Under the pieces are notes generated by a model that was given only the letters and a program-made list of their open reading frames with translations, had not been told where the DNA came from and ran no database searches. The position numbers and the translations under genes are program-made. From contig NZ_BSTF01000003.1 in the NCBI RefSeq assembly GCF_030269365.1, positions 372,001 through 436,000 of the forward strand: DNA of 64,000 nt, read 5' to 3'. Shown piece by piece: positions 28,629-36,207 of the stretch. The number at the start of each line of letters is the position of its first letter. The first letter of the stretch is position 1. Source of the DNA: Lentzea sp. NBRC 102530 (GTDB taxonomy: Bacteria; Actinomycetota; Actinomycetes; Mycobacteriales; Pseudonocardiaceae).

Positions 28629-28898
28629 ATGGGGGTGGTGCAGATGTCTTCTCAGGGACTTTTCGCAGGTCCGGCGGTGTACGACCTGGCGGTGCTGACG
28701 GACGACCAGCGCGCGGTGCTGCGGTGCATCGCGCGCGGTCACGCCGACCACGAGATCGCGCGCGTGCTCGGTCTCGGGCAGCAGCGGGTGCTCGACGAGG
28801 TGGCGGAGATCCTGCGTCGGCTGGATCTACCCGATCGAGTGGCTGCTGTCGTTTTCGCGCACGAGGCCGGCATGCTCCACCTGCCGTTTCCGCGTTGA
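28629..28898 (+). CDS. Small LuxR-type helix-turn-helix protein
   Basis: An 89-aa protein that is almost entirely a GerE/LuxR DNA-binding domain: LTDDQRAVLRCIARGHADHE, then IARVLGLGQQRVLDEVAEIL. There is no sensor domain. Its target is unknown. ATG at 28629 follows GGGGG; a GTG at 28608 and an ATG at 28644 are alternatives. Its last 72 bp overlap the convergent MFS gene. A weak hairpin (TCCCCGC 28569–28575 / GCGGGGA 28591–28597) lies upstream. Confidence 0.6.
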   Translation: MGVVQMSSQGLFAGPAVYDLAVLTDDQRAVLRCIARGHADHEIARVLGLGQQRVLDEVAEILRRLDLPDRVAAVVFAHEAGMLHLPFPR

Positions 28899-30170
28899 CA
28901 TCGTGAGGAAGCCGGCCAGGCCGACGAGGTAGAGCACGGCGGCGGCGACCATGAGGCCGGGCGCGCGGCCGTTGAGGGGGACGACCATCGCCGTGACGGT
29001 CACCGCGGTGACCTGGGCGACGTTGAACAGCGTGTCGTAGAGCGCGAACACGCGGCCGCGCACCTCGTCGGGGATGTCGTGCTGCACGGCGGTGTCCACG
29101 CACAGCTTGATGATCTGACCGGCGAAGATGATGAAGAAGCTGGCCGCGAGGATGGTCGGCAGCGTCATCGGCAGCCCGAGGCCGAGCTGGGCGGCGACGC
29201 TGAGCAGCAACGCGCCGCAGACCGTGCGCGTCACCCCGAACCTGTCGACGATCCGGTCGGTCAAGATGCCCGCGAGCAGCACACCGGCACCGCCCGCGAC
29301 GGCGACCTCGCCCAGCCCGCCGATGCCTGCCTTGAGGATGCCGACGTCCTCGAGGCTGTAGCGCATCAGCAGCAGCGTGATCATCAGACTGATGCCGAAC
29401 GCGGCCCGGTGGGCGAGCACGGCGGCGAGCGCGGCCGTGACGCTGGGGGTCCGCCAGGTGGCCTTGGCACCGTCCAGCAGACCGCGCGCGACGGCCATGA
29501 ACGCGTTGTTCGGCTCGTCGACCTCGTCCGGCCCGAGCACGCCCGCCTTGAACCGGCTGGCGATGAACGCGCTGGTCAGCAACCCGATGACGGCGATGCT
29601 GGTGGTCCACCCGGACCCGCCGTCCCCGGCGCCGAGGATCGTGCGGAAGCCGATCGCACACGAGGCACCGACCACGGCCATGATCGCGCCGGCCGTCGTG
29701 GCCAGCGCGTTCGCCTCGACCAGGTGGTCCTCCGGCACGACGTGCGGCAGCGACGCGCTCAGCCCGGCGCCGACGAACCGCCCGATGCCCATGACGATGA
29801 GCGCGGACACGTACAACGGCCCCTCGCTCAGCCCTGCCCCGACCGCGCCGGCCGTGAGCAGCACGAACACCGCCCGCGTGACGTTCGCGACGACGATGAC
29901 CTTCTTGCGGTCCCACCGGTCGAGCAACGCGCCCGCGAACGGTCCGATGATCGAGTAGGGCAGCAGCAGCACGGCGAACCCGGTCGCGATGGCGAGCGGG
30001 TCGGCCTGGCGTTCGGGGTTGAAGAGCACGGCCCCGGCGAGGCCCGCCTGGAAGAGCCCGTCACCCCACTGCGAGGCGAGCCTGGTGGCGAGGAGTCTGC
30101 GGTAGGCGGGGATGCCGAGGAACCGGCGTGATCCCCAGTGGTGCTTCTCCACCGCAAGCGTTGTCACCAT
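28827..30170 (-). CDS. MFS transporter
   Basis: A 447-aa permease with about 12 hydrophobic segments. The motif-A-like loop GPFAGALLDRWDRKKVIVVA lies after the second helix and DEVRGRVFALYDTLFNVAQV is typical of MFS_3/Enterobactin-exporter-like proteins. It matches Rv0037c by position next to yqgE. Substrate unknown. The C-terminal 24 codons overlap the convergent HTH gene. The start is ATG at 30170, and the upstream region holds GTGGTGAAAACCAC (30188–30201), a possible operator. Confidence 0.85.
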   Translation of the reverse strand: MVTTLAVEKHHWGSRRFLGIPAYRRLLATRLASQWGDGLFQAGLAGAVLFNPERQADPLAIATGFAVLLLPYSIIGPFAGALLDRWDRKKVIVVANVTRAVFVLLTAGAVGAGLSEGPLYVSALIVMGIGRFVGAGLSASLPHVVPEDHLVEANALATTAGAIMAVVGASCAIGFRTILGAGDGGSGWTTSIAVIGLLTSAFIASRFKAGVLGPDEVDEPNNAFMAVARGLLDGAKATWRTPSVTAALAAVLAHRAAFGISLMITLLLMRYSLEDVGILKAGIGGLGEVAVAGGAGVLLAGILTDRIVDRFGVTRTVCGALLLSVAAQLGLGLPMTLPTILAASFFIIFAGQIIKLCVDTAVQHDIPDEVRGRVFALYDTLFNVAQVTAVTVTAMVVPLNGRAPGLMVAAAVLYLVGLAGFLTMSTRKRQVEHAGLVRENDSSHSIG

Positions 30171-30204
30171 TGCACTCTATGCGCGAGGTGGTGAAAACCA
30201 CGAA

Positions 30205-30226
30205 AGCCGGACCTCACGGTCCGGCT
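30205..30226. terminator. Hairpin in the MFS/yqgE intergenic region
   Basis: A perfect 9-bp stem AGCCGGACC / GGTCCGGCT with a TCAC loop, but no T-run on either side. It may be a regulatory structure in the MFS leader rather than a terminator. The remaining bases from 30171 to 30405 show no gene. Confidence 0.35.
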
Positions 30227-30405
30227 CCCCTGGTGCCGGATGCCAGGTCGCCTCACGGCGCGTTGCACTACGCGGCTCCAGCCGAACGGTATTCCGCGAA
30301 GGCGGTTGTCTGTTGAGCCCGGGGGACACAAAGACATCCGACACCTCAGTCTAACGGGGCGCGGCCCTGAGTTGTTCCGGCGATCACGGGTGATTTCATG
30401 GTGAC

Positions 30406-30984
30406 GTGCGTCCCGATGACGAAGTCGAAGTCGAGCCAGGCTCCCTCTTGGTGGCCGCTCCGAGCCTGAACGACCCGAACTTCACTCGCACCGTCGTCTA
30501 CATCATCGACCAACGCCCCGAGGGGACCCTCGGCGTCGTGCTGAACCGACCGTCCGAGGTGGCTGTCCACGACGTACTCCCGCCGTGGGGCCCGCACGTC
30601 ACCAAGCCGCAGGCCATCCACATCGGTGGTCCGGTGGAGCAGAAGACCGCGCTGTGCCTCGCCGCGTTGAAGCCCGGCACCGATCCGTCCGCTGTGGAAG
30701 GTCTGGTCAGCGTGCAGGGCCCCGTGGCGCTGGTGGACCTGGACGCCGAACCGGACGAGCTGATGCCGTTGGTGCGCGGCCTGCGGGTGTTCGCCGGCTA
30801 CTCGGGCTGGGGCGAGGGCCAGTTGCAGGGCGAGATCGACCGCGGCGACTGGATGGTCGTCACCGGCCTGGCCGACGACGTGCTGGTCGGCGCTAACGTC
30901 GACCTCTGGGGCAGGGTGCTGCGCCGCCAGGGCATGCCGCTGGCGTTGCTCGCGACCTACCCGAAGGACGTCCGCGACAACTGA
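30406..30984 (+). CDS. YqgE/AlgH family protein (DUF179)
   Basis: A 192-aa protein of the YqgE/AlgH fold: PGSLLVAAPSLNDPNFTRTV, GTLGVVLNRPSEVAV, IHIGGPVEQKTALCLA, and the conserved RVFAGYSGWGEGQLQGEI. The biochemical function is not established for the family. It corresponds to Rv0038. It starts at GTG 30406 and reads toward the SdpI gene; a parS-like sequence begins at its stop codon. Confidence 0.92.
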   Translation: MRPDDEVEVEPGSLLVAAPSLNDPNFTRTVVYIIDQRPEGTLGVVLNRPSEVAVHDVLPPWGPHVTKPQAIHIGGPVEQKTALCLAALKPGTDPSAVEGLVSVQGPVALVDLDAEPDELMPLVRGLRVFAGYSGWGEGQLQGEIDRGDWMVVTGLADDVLVGANVDLWGRVLRRQGMPLALLATYPKDVRDN

Positions 30985-30997
30985 TTCACGTGAAACG
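30982..30997. promoter_or_regulatory. Outlying parS-like site after yqgE
   Basis: TGATTCACGTGAAACG differs from TGTTTCACGTGAAACG at one position. It includes the yqgE stop codon and lies about 17 kb from parB, far from the main cluster. An outlying ParB site is plausible. Confidence 0.6.
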
Positions 30998-31005
30998 TGG
31001 GCACG

Positions 31006-31036
31006 AAAAAGGCCGGACCATCGAGTGATCCGGCCT
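31006..31036 (-). terminator. Terminator of the SdpI-like gene
   Basis: An 8-bp stem AGGCCGGA (31010–31017) / TCCGGCCT (31029–31036). Reading on the minus strand the stem is followed by five T residues. It separates the convergent yqgE and SdpI-like genes. Confidence 0.75.
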
Positions 31037-31050
31037 GATCTTGAAGGTGG

Positions 31051-31455
31051 CTAGAGACCGGCGAGCGGCGAGCACCCGCCACCACCGCAGGCGCACCCGC
31101 CGCAGCCCTTCGGCTTGACCGGCTCGGGCACGAGCGCCGCGGCCTTGCTGCCCATCACGCCACCGGCGAACGCGATCACCAGCGCGCCGACCAGCCCGAT
31201 GACCCCGGCCGTCACGGCCAGGTCCTCCATCACGAACGCCATGGCGCCGGACACGACCGCGACGACACCCGCCGCGACGTTCGGCACGCCGGCGACCCGG
31301 TTGGCCAGAGCGAACGTCTCCTCGTCACGCACGGCGGCAGCGGTGCGCACGCCGACGTAGCGGTTGCGGCGCAGCTTGCCCTGCAGACCCAGCAGACCGA
31401 CCGCGCCGAGAGCGACGCCGAGCAGACCCAGGACGACCGACAGCACGATGTTCAC
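31051..31455 (-). CDS. SdpI-like small membrane protein with Cys-rich tail
   Basis: A 134-aa protein with three hydrophobic segments (VNIVLSVVLGLLGVALGAVG; VAAGVVAVVSGAMAFV; AVTAGVIGLVGALVIAFAGG) and the SdpI-family loop RNRYVGVRTAAAVRDEETFALANRVAG. SdpI-family proteins include immunity proteins against the SDP toxin, but actinobacterial members are mostly uncharacterised. The C-terminus has a C-x2-C-x-C-x4-C cluster (KGCGGCACGGGGC) that could bind metal. GTG at 31455 is chosen because homology starts there. Occupies the Rv0039c position. Confidence 0.75.
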   Translation of the reverse strand: MNIVLSVVLGLLGVALGAVGLLGLQGKLRRNRYVGVRTAAAVRDEETFALANRVAGVPNVAAGVVAVVSGAMAFVMEDLAVTAGVIGLVGALVIAFAGGVMGSKAAALVPEPVKPKGCGGCACGGGGCSPLAGL

Positions 31456-31566
31456 CTCATGAGGGTAAGGCGCGGCCGGGGGTCGCAGGGAACGAGCCCC
31501 GGCCCGATGTGCCCCACGCCACCGCCCGGTGCAACGCGCTTGCGCTGCGCTGATACCGTTGACGAC

Positions 31567-31596
31567 ATGAGCACGGCCCGCCTGCTCCTTATCTAG
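31567..31596 (+). CDS. Leucine leader peptide of the leuS attenuator
   Basis: A 9-codon frame ATG-AGC-ACG-GCC-CGC-CTG-CTC-CTT-ATC-TAG encodes MSTARLLLI, with three successive leucine codons of three different kinds. It lies 110 bp before leuS and is followed at its stop codon by two stem-loops, the second a terminator. Leucine-codon leader peptides before leuS have been predicted in actinobacteria by comparative work. Ribosome stalling at the Leu codons would be the sensor. Confidence 0.75.
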   Translation: MSTARLLLI

Positions 31597-31663
31597 CCGC
31601 GGCGACCTGATCGGAAGACGGTCGGCGCGGCCACCCTCCATGCCCTTCTGGGCTGGGGGGTTT
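31596..31663 (+). promoter_or_regulatory. leuS transcription attenuator
   Basis: Stem 1 pairs 31596–31607 (GCCGCGGCGACC) with 31620–31631 (GGTCGGCGCGGC), 11 of 12 pairs, starting at the last base of the leader stop codon. The terminator stem pairs 31634–31644 (CCCTCCATGCC) with GGCTGGGGGG (31651–31660) around TTCT, with one bulge, and ends in TTTC. When leucyl-tRNA is scarce, a ribosome stalled on the Leu codons would alter stem 1 and allow readthrough into leuS. I saw no T-box motif. Confidence 0.7.
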
Positions 31664-31705
31664 CGTCATGTCAGGGGCAGGAACAGACGTGAGAGGGACG
31701 CTGAA

Positions 31706-34483
31706 ATGAGTACGGACGCGGCGGAGATTCCCGCCTACCGCTACACCGCCGAGCTGGCGAACCAGATCGAGGAGCGGTGGCAGCGGTACTGGGAGGACCA
31801 CGGCACCTACCACGCTCCCAACCCCGTCGGTGCGCTCAAGGGCGACGTGCCCGCGGACAAGCTGTTCGTGCAGGACATGTTCCCGTACCCCAGCGGCGCG
31901 GGCCTGCACGTCGGGCACCCGCTGGGCTTCATCGGCACGGACGTCTTCGCGCGGTACCACCGCATGAACGGCCGCAACGTGCTGCACACCATGGGTTTCG
32001 ACGCGTTCGGCCTGCCCGCGGAGCAGTACGCGGTGCAGACGGGTCAGCACCCGCGCAAGACCACCGAGGACAACATCAACACCTACCTGCGGCAGATCCG
32101 CAGGCTGGGTCTGGGTCACGACGAGCGCCGTCGCATCTCGACGATCGACCCCGAGTACTACAAGTGGACTCAGTGGATCTTCCTGCAGATCTTCAACTCC
32201 TGGTACGACGCGGACCTGAAGCGCGCTCGTCCGATCGCCGAGTTGATCTCGCAGTTCGAGTCTGGAGAGCGGGACGTTCCGGGCGGCCACACGTGGTCTG
32301 AGCTGTCTTTTGCCGACCAGCAAAGGATCTTGGGCGATTTCCGCCTGGCCTACATGTCGGAGGCGCCCGTCAACTGGTGTCCCGGACTGGGTACTGTCTT
32401 GGCGAACGAAGAGGTCACCGCGGACGGTCGCAGTGAGCGTGGCAACTTCCCGGTGTTCAGGAAAAACCTGCGCCAGTGGATGATGCGCATCACCGCGTAC
32501 TCGGACCGGCTGATCGACGACCTGGACCGGCTGGACTGGCCGGACAAGGTCAAAGCCATGCAGCGCAACTGGATCGGGCGCTCGCACGGTGCCCGAGTCC
32601 GATTTGCGGTGGGAAGCGAGAACATTGAGGTCTTCACGACCCGTCCGGACACGCTGTTCGGCGCGACCTACATGGTCCTGGCACCGGAACACGAGCTGGT
32701 GGACCAGATTGCGACGCCCGATCGCGTGGCAGACATCGCCGCGTACCGGCGCGCAGCGTCCCTGAAGTCCGAACTGGACCGGCAGGAGAACAAGGAGAAG
32801 ACCGGCGTCTTCATCGGGGCGTACGCCACGAACCCGGTGAACGGCAAGGAAATCCCCGTCTACATCGCCGACTACGTCCTGATGGGCTACGGCACCGGCG
32901 CGATCATGGCCGTGCCCGGTCAGGACCAGCGCGACTGGGACTTCGCGAAGAAGTTCGACCTGCCGATCATCCGCACGGTCCAGCCGTCGGAGGGTTTCGA
33001 GGGCGACGCCTTCACCGGTGACGGCCCGGCGATCAACTCGGGCTTCCTGGACGGCATGGCGATCGACGACGCCAAGAAGACCATGATCGGCTGGCTGGAG
33101 GAGAACGGCCACGGCCGCGGCACCGTCCAGTTCAAGCTGCGCGACTGGCTGTTCAGCCGCCAGCGCTACTGGGGCGAGCCGTTCCCGGTCGTCTACGACG
33201 AGGCGGGCACCGCCATCGCCCTGCCGGAGTCGATGCTGCCGATCGAGCTGCCGGACGTCGACGACTACTCGCCGCGCACCTTCGACCCGGAGGACGCGGA
33301 CACCGAGCCGTCGCCGCCGCTGTCGCGCGCCACCGAGTGGACGACCGTCGAGCTGGACCTGGGCGACGGCCTGAAGACCTACCGCCGCGACACCAACACC
33401 ATGCCCAACTGGGCGGGTTCCTGCTGGTACCAGCTGCGCTACGTCGACCCGGTCGAGACCGAGCGGTTCGTCAACCCGGAGAACGAGAAGTACTGGCTGG
33501 GCCCGCGCACCGAACAGCACGGCGTCAACGACCCCGGCGGCGTCGACCTGTACATCGGCGGCGTCGAGCACGCCGTCCTGCACCTGCTGTACTCGCGCTT
33601 CTGGCAGAAGGTCCTGTTCGACCTGGGTCACCTGTCCGGCGACGAGCCGTACCGCCGCCTGTTCAACCAGGGCTACATCCAGGCCTACGCCTACGTGGAC
33701 CCGCGCGGCGTCTACGTCCCGGCCGACGAGGTCGTCGAGCAGGACGGCAAGTTCACGTACAACGGCGAGGAAGTCCGCCGCGAATACGGCAAAATGGGCA
33801 AGAGCCTGAAGAACGTCGTCACTCCTGACGAAATGTGCGCGCGCTACGGCGCAGACACCTTCAGGTTCTACGAAATGTCCATGGGCCCCATGGACGTCTC
33901 TCGCCCGTGGGCGACCAAGGACGTGGTAGGCGCGCAACGCTTCATGCAGCGCCTGTGGCGCAACCTGGTCGACGAGACCGACGGCTCCCTGCGCGTCACC
34001 GACGAGGAAGCGTCCGTCGAGGCCCTGCGCCTGCTGCACAAGACGATCGCCGGCGTCCACGACGACTACGCCAACCTGCGCTACAACACGGCAGGCGCAA
34101 AGCTGATCGAGCTGAACAACTACGTCACCAAGCACTACCCGGCAGGCACCCCGCGCCCGCTGGCGGAAGCCCTGGTCCTGATGCTGGCTCCGCAGGCCCC
34201 GCACGTGGCCGAGGAACTGTGGGCGAAGCTGGGCCACGAGGGCTCGCTGGCCCACGGCCCGTTCCCGGCGGCGGACGAGCAGTACCTGGTCGAGGACACG
34301 GTCGAGTACCCGATCCAGGTCAACGGCAAGGTCCGCTCGCGGGTCGTCGTCTCGGCCTCCGCGGGCCAGGACGAGATCAAGGCCGCGGCCCTGGCCGAGG
34401 AGAAGATCGCGGAGCTGGTGGCGGGCGGCGAGCCCCGCAAGGTGATCGTCGTCCCCGGCCGCTTGGTCAACATCGTTCTGTAG
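31706..34483 (+). CDS. leuS: Leucyl-tRNA synthetase
   Basis: A 925-aa class I synthetase. Seen: the HIGH-equivalent HVGH in [20 protein letters not shown], the CP1 editing region with [20 protein letters not shown], the tryptophan-rich [17 protein letters not shown], and the KMSKS loop here KMGKSLKN near residue 695. The length is normal for actinobacteria. The ATG at 31706 matches the homology start; the upstream in-frame extension runs through the attenuator. Corresponds to Rv0041. Followed by a terminator. Confidence 0.97.
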   Translation: MSTDAAEIPAYRYTAELANQIEERWQRYWEDHGTYHAPNPVGALKGDVPADKLFVQDMFPYPSGAGLHVGHPLGFIGTDVFARYHRMNGRNVLHTMGFDAFGLPAEQYAVQTGQHPRKTTEDNINTYLRQIRRLGLGHDERRRISTIDPEYYKWTQWIFLQIFNSWYDADLKRARPIAELISQFESGERDVPGGHTWSELSFADQQRILGDFRLAYMSEAPVNWCPGLGTVLANEEVTADGRSERGNFPVFRKNLRQWMMRITAYSDRLIDDLDRLDWPDKVKAMQRNWIGRSHGARVRFAVGSENIEVFTTRPDTLFGATYMVLAPEHELVDQIATPDRVADIAAYRRAASLKSELDRQENKEKTGVFIGAYATNPVNGKEIPVYIADYVLMGYGTGAIMAVPGQDQRDWDFAKKFDLPIIRTVQPSEGFEGDAFTGDGPAINSGFLDGMAIDDAKKTMIGWLEENGHGRGTVQFKLRDWLFSRQRYWGEPFPVVYDEAGTAIALPESMLPIELPDVDDYSPRTFDPEDADTEPSPPLSRATEWTTVELDLGDGLKTYRRDTNTMPNWAGSCWYQLRYVDPVETERFVNPENEKYWLGPRTEQHGVNDPGGVDLYIGGVEHAVLHLLYSRFWQKVLFDLGHLSGDEPYRRLFNQGYIQAYAYVDPRGVYVPADEVVEQDGKFTYNGEEVRREYGKMGKSLKNVVTPDEMCARYGADTFRFYEMSMGPMDVSRPWATKDVVGAQRFMQRLWRNLVDETDGSLRVTDEEASVEALRLLHKTIAGVHDDYANLRYNTAGAKLIELNNYVTKHYPAGTPRPLAEALVLMLAPQAPHVAEELWAKLGHEGSLAHGPFPAADEQYLVEDTVEYPIQVNGKVRSRVVVSASAGQDEIKAAALAEEKIAELVAGGEPRKVIVVPGRLVNIVL

Positions 34484-34495
34484 CAACAAAAAGAG

Positions 34496-34533
34496 AGCCG
34501 GTGCCGCCCGCGAACAGGGGCTGCACCGGCTTT
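34496..34533. terminator. Terminator between leuS and the EcsC-like gene
   Basis: A 9-bp stem AGCCGGTGC (34496–34504) / GCACCGGCT (34523–34531) with an 18-nt loop, followed by TT on the plus strand and flanked by an A-rich run on the other side, so it can serve both convergent genes. Confidence 0.65.
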
Positions 34534-34604
34534 CGCCTTTCGCGCACGAAGCCGAAGTTCGCACCCCAACGCAGCCACCAGCAAAAGGTGACTGACCGGA
34601 GTCC

Positions 34605-35354
34605 TCACACGTCAGCCGGGCCAATCTGCTCAGGCCAAGCCTCAGGCGCCGGCCCGAACGCCCGCCGAGCAGCCCGAACCGCCAGCGTGGCGACGGTCGC
34701 ATTGGCGGCACCGCCGATCAACGCGCCAATGCCGAACGGAACCGCCCGCCCGAGCACGATGATCCCCTGCTTGGTCCCGTACTTGGTGACGAAGTTCTTG
34801 CCCAGCACCTTGTTGATCTGCTTCAGCGTCGACAACGGCAGCGCGCTCACGAGCTGCCGAGCCCAATGCTGACCAGTGCGCTCAGCGATCTTCCCGACGC
34901 TCTTGGACCCGGACTCCCCCAGCAGGATCCCCAGCACGAGAGTCCGTCGACGTTCGATCTCGTCGAGCGGAACCCCGTGGACCTCGGCGACCGAGAGCAC
35001 GAACAGGGTGCTCAGTTCCAACGACGACAACGCCTCACCCGCCGACAAAGCCAATGAGATCCCGGTACCGACACCAGGTGCGGCAGCGGCACCCCCGACC
35101 GCGGCCCCGGTGCTCGTGAGGGCACTGACGTACATCTTCTCGAGAACGCCGACGACCTCTTCGGGCGTGGCCGAGGGGTTGCGCTGCCGGGCGCGGGCGA
35201 TGTTCTTGCGCACCAGCGACGTCTGAAGACCGATGGCCTTGTCGACCAGGTCGAGAACGGCCTGACCAGGTCCACCTGACGACGGGACGGGTTCTTCGAT
35301 GGCAAGCTCTGCTGCGTTGTTGGCGTCGACCACGGGTCGTATGTCGCCGAACAC
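34605..35354 (-). CDS. EcsC-like membrane-associated protein
   Basis: A 249-aa protein with an N-terminal soluble part, a small-residue hydrophobic stretch (AAVGGAAAAPGVGTGISLAL), LELSTLFVLSVAEVHGVPLD, and a C-terminal hydrophobic VPFGIGALIGGAANATVATL. This pattern (helical protein with a Gly-rich IPFGxGAxIGGxxN end) resembles the EcsC family, whose function is unclear. No enzyme motif is visible. It overlaps neither neighbour, lying 30 bp after the TetR gene, and may be cotranscribed with it. Confidence 0.6.
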   Translation of the reverse strand: MFGDIRPVVDANNAAELAIEEPVPSSGGPGQAVLDLVDKAIGLQTSLVRKNIARARQRNPSATPEEVVGVLEKMYVSALTSTGAAVGGAAAAPGVGTGISLALSAGEALSSLELSTLFVLSVAEVHGVPLDEIERRRTLVLGILLGESGSKSVGKIAERTGQHWARQLVSALPLSTLKQINKVLGKNFVTKYGTKQGIIVLGRAVPFGIGALIGGAANATVATLAVRAARRAFGPAPEAWPEQIGPADV

Positions 35355-35384
35355 CCGACAAGCGCTACACGGCCACTGAACCCG

Positions 35385-36095
35385 TCAGCCCTCGTCGAAC
35401 CCGATGTCGGACAGCATCTGGTCCAGCATCGAGTCGAACATCGGCTCCGGGTTGCTCACCGCGAACGGGAACCGCCCGAACACCTCCAGAGCCACGTGCC
35501 CGTACAACCGCACCCATGACTGCACGACGTGGTAGATCTTGCCGAGGTTCAGCACCTCGTCCGCCAGCGTGACCCCGTGCTCCGCCACCGCGTCCCGCAG
35601 CACCTGCTGGAACCGCACCAGGTCCTCGTGCAGCACCGCGGGCACCTCCTCGTGCACGTGGTTCGCGTCCTCGTTGGACGCGATCAGCGGGCCCGCGAGC
35701 TGCAGGAACACCGACCCGAACTGGTCGGCCCCCAGCGGGTCCCGCGGCGAGGCGAACACCAGCGCGAACTCCTGCGGGTGCGCCAGCGCCCACCGTCGGA
35801 ACGCGTGGCACACGGCCCGGACCTTGCACCCCACCTGACCTGACGTGTCAGCAGCAAGATCCGCGTACAGAGCAGCCGCCATGTCCGCGCAGATGTCGTC
35901 GCAGAGTTGCCGCAGCAGCGCGTCGTGCGAGTCGTAGTACCGGTACAGCGCCGGCGCGGTGATGCCGAGTTTGCGCGCGATGGCACGCAGGGTAACCGCA
36001 TCGCGGCCGCTTTCCACCAAAAGGGCGCGGGCCGCCTGCCGAATCTCACGCTCGGTCTCTGCGCGGAGTCGTTCTCGGCGAGTGGCCTCGGTCAT
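35385..36095 (-). CDS. TetR family transcriptional regulator
   Basis: A 236-aa repressor with an N-terminal TetR HTH (AARALLVESGRDAVTLRAIA, then RKLGITAPALYRYYDSHDAL) and a TetR_C_33/WHG-type ligand domain. It diverges from the MMPL transporter gene with 112 bp between, the usual arrangement for a repressor of its own exporter. A 25-bp inverted-repeat region in the gap is a candidate operator. ATG at 36095 follows GGAG. The ligand is unknown. Confidence 0.9.
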   Translation of the reverse strand: MTEATRRERLRAETEREIRQAARALLVESGRDAVTLRAIARKLGITAPALYRYYDSHDALLRQLCDDICADMAAALYADLAADTSGQVGCKVRAVCHAFRRWALAHPQEFALVFASPRDPLGADQFGSVFLQLAGPLIASNEDANHVHEEVPAVLHEDLVRFQQVLRDAVAEHGVTLADEVLNLGKIYHVVQSWVRLYGHVALEVFGRFPFAVSNPEPMFDSMLDQMLSDIGFDEG

Positions 36096-36145
36096 ATGTC
36101 ACTCCATCGGGTTGTAGACCCCGGTCACGGCCCCGTACGGTTTCA

Positions 36146-36170
36146 GTGAACGGTGTTTACAAGAGTTCAC
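36146..36170. promoter_or_regulatory. Candidate TetR operator between tetR and MMPL genes
   Basis: GTGAAC (36146–36151) and GTTCAC (36165–36170) form an inverted repeat with a 13-nt spacer, located 38 bp upstream of the MMPL start in the divergent region. Confidence 0.55.
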
Positions 36171-36207
36171 GGGATTTACAGCACGGTAACCCAGGAGGCC
36201 GTCGTCG

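Noticed and set aside
30112..30354. 80-codon frame between the MFS gene and yqgE
   Set aside because: It starts within the MFS gene, contains the hairpin and has no family resemblance.
31561..31705. T-box riboswitch before leuS
   Set aside because: No T-box sequence or specifier loop is visible; a short Leu-codon peptide explains the terminator better.
31589..34711. Open frame of over 1000 codons antisense to leuS, and similar antisense frames over murJ, DUF6049 and tdh
   Set aside because: GC-rich codon use leaves long stop-free antisense frames; the translations are Arg/Asp/Val-rich with no domain, and the sense genes are certain.
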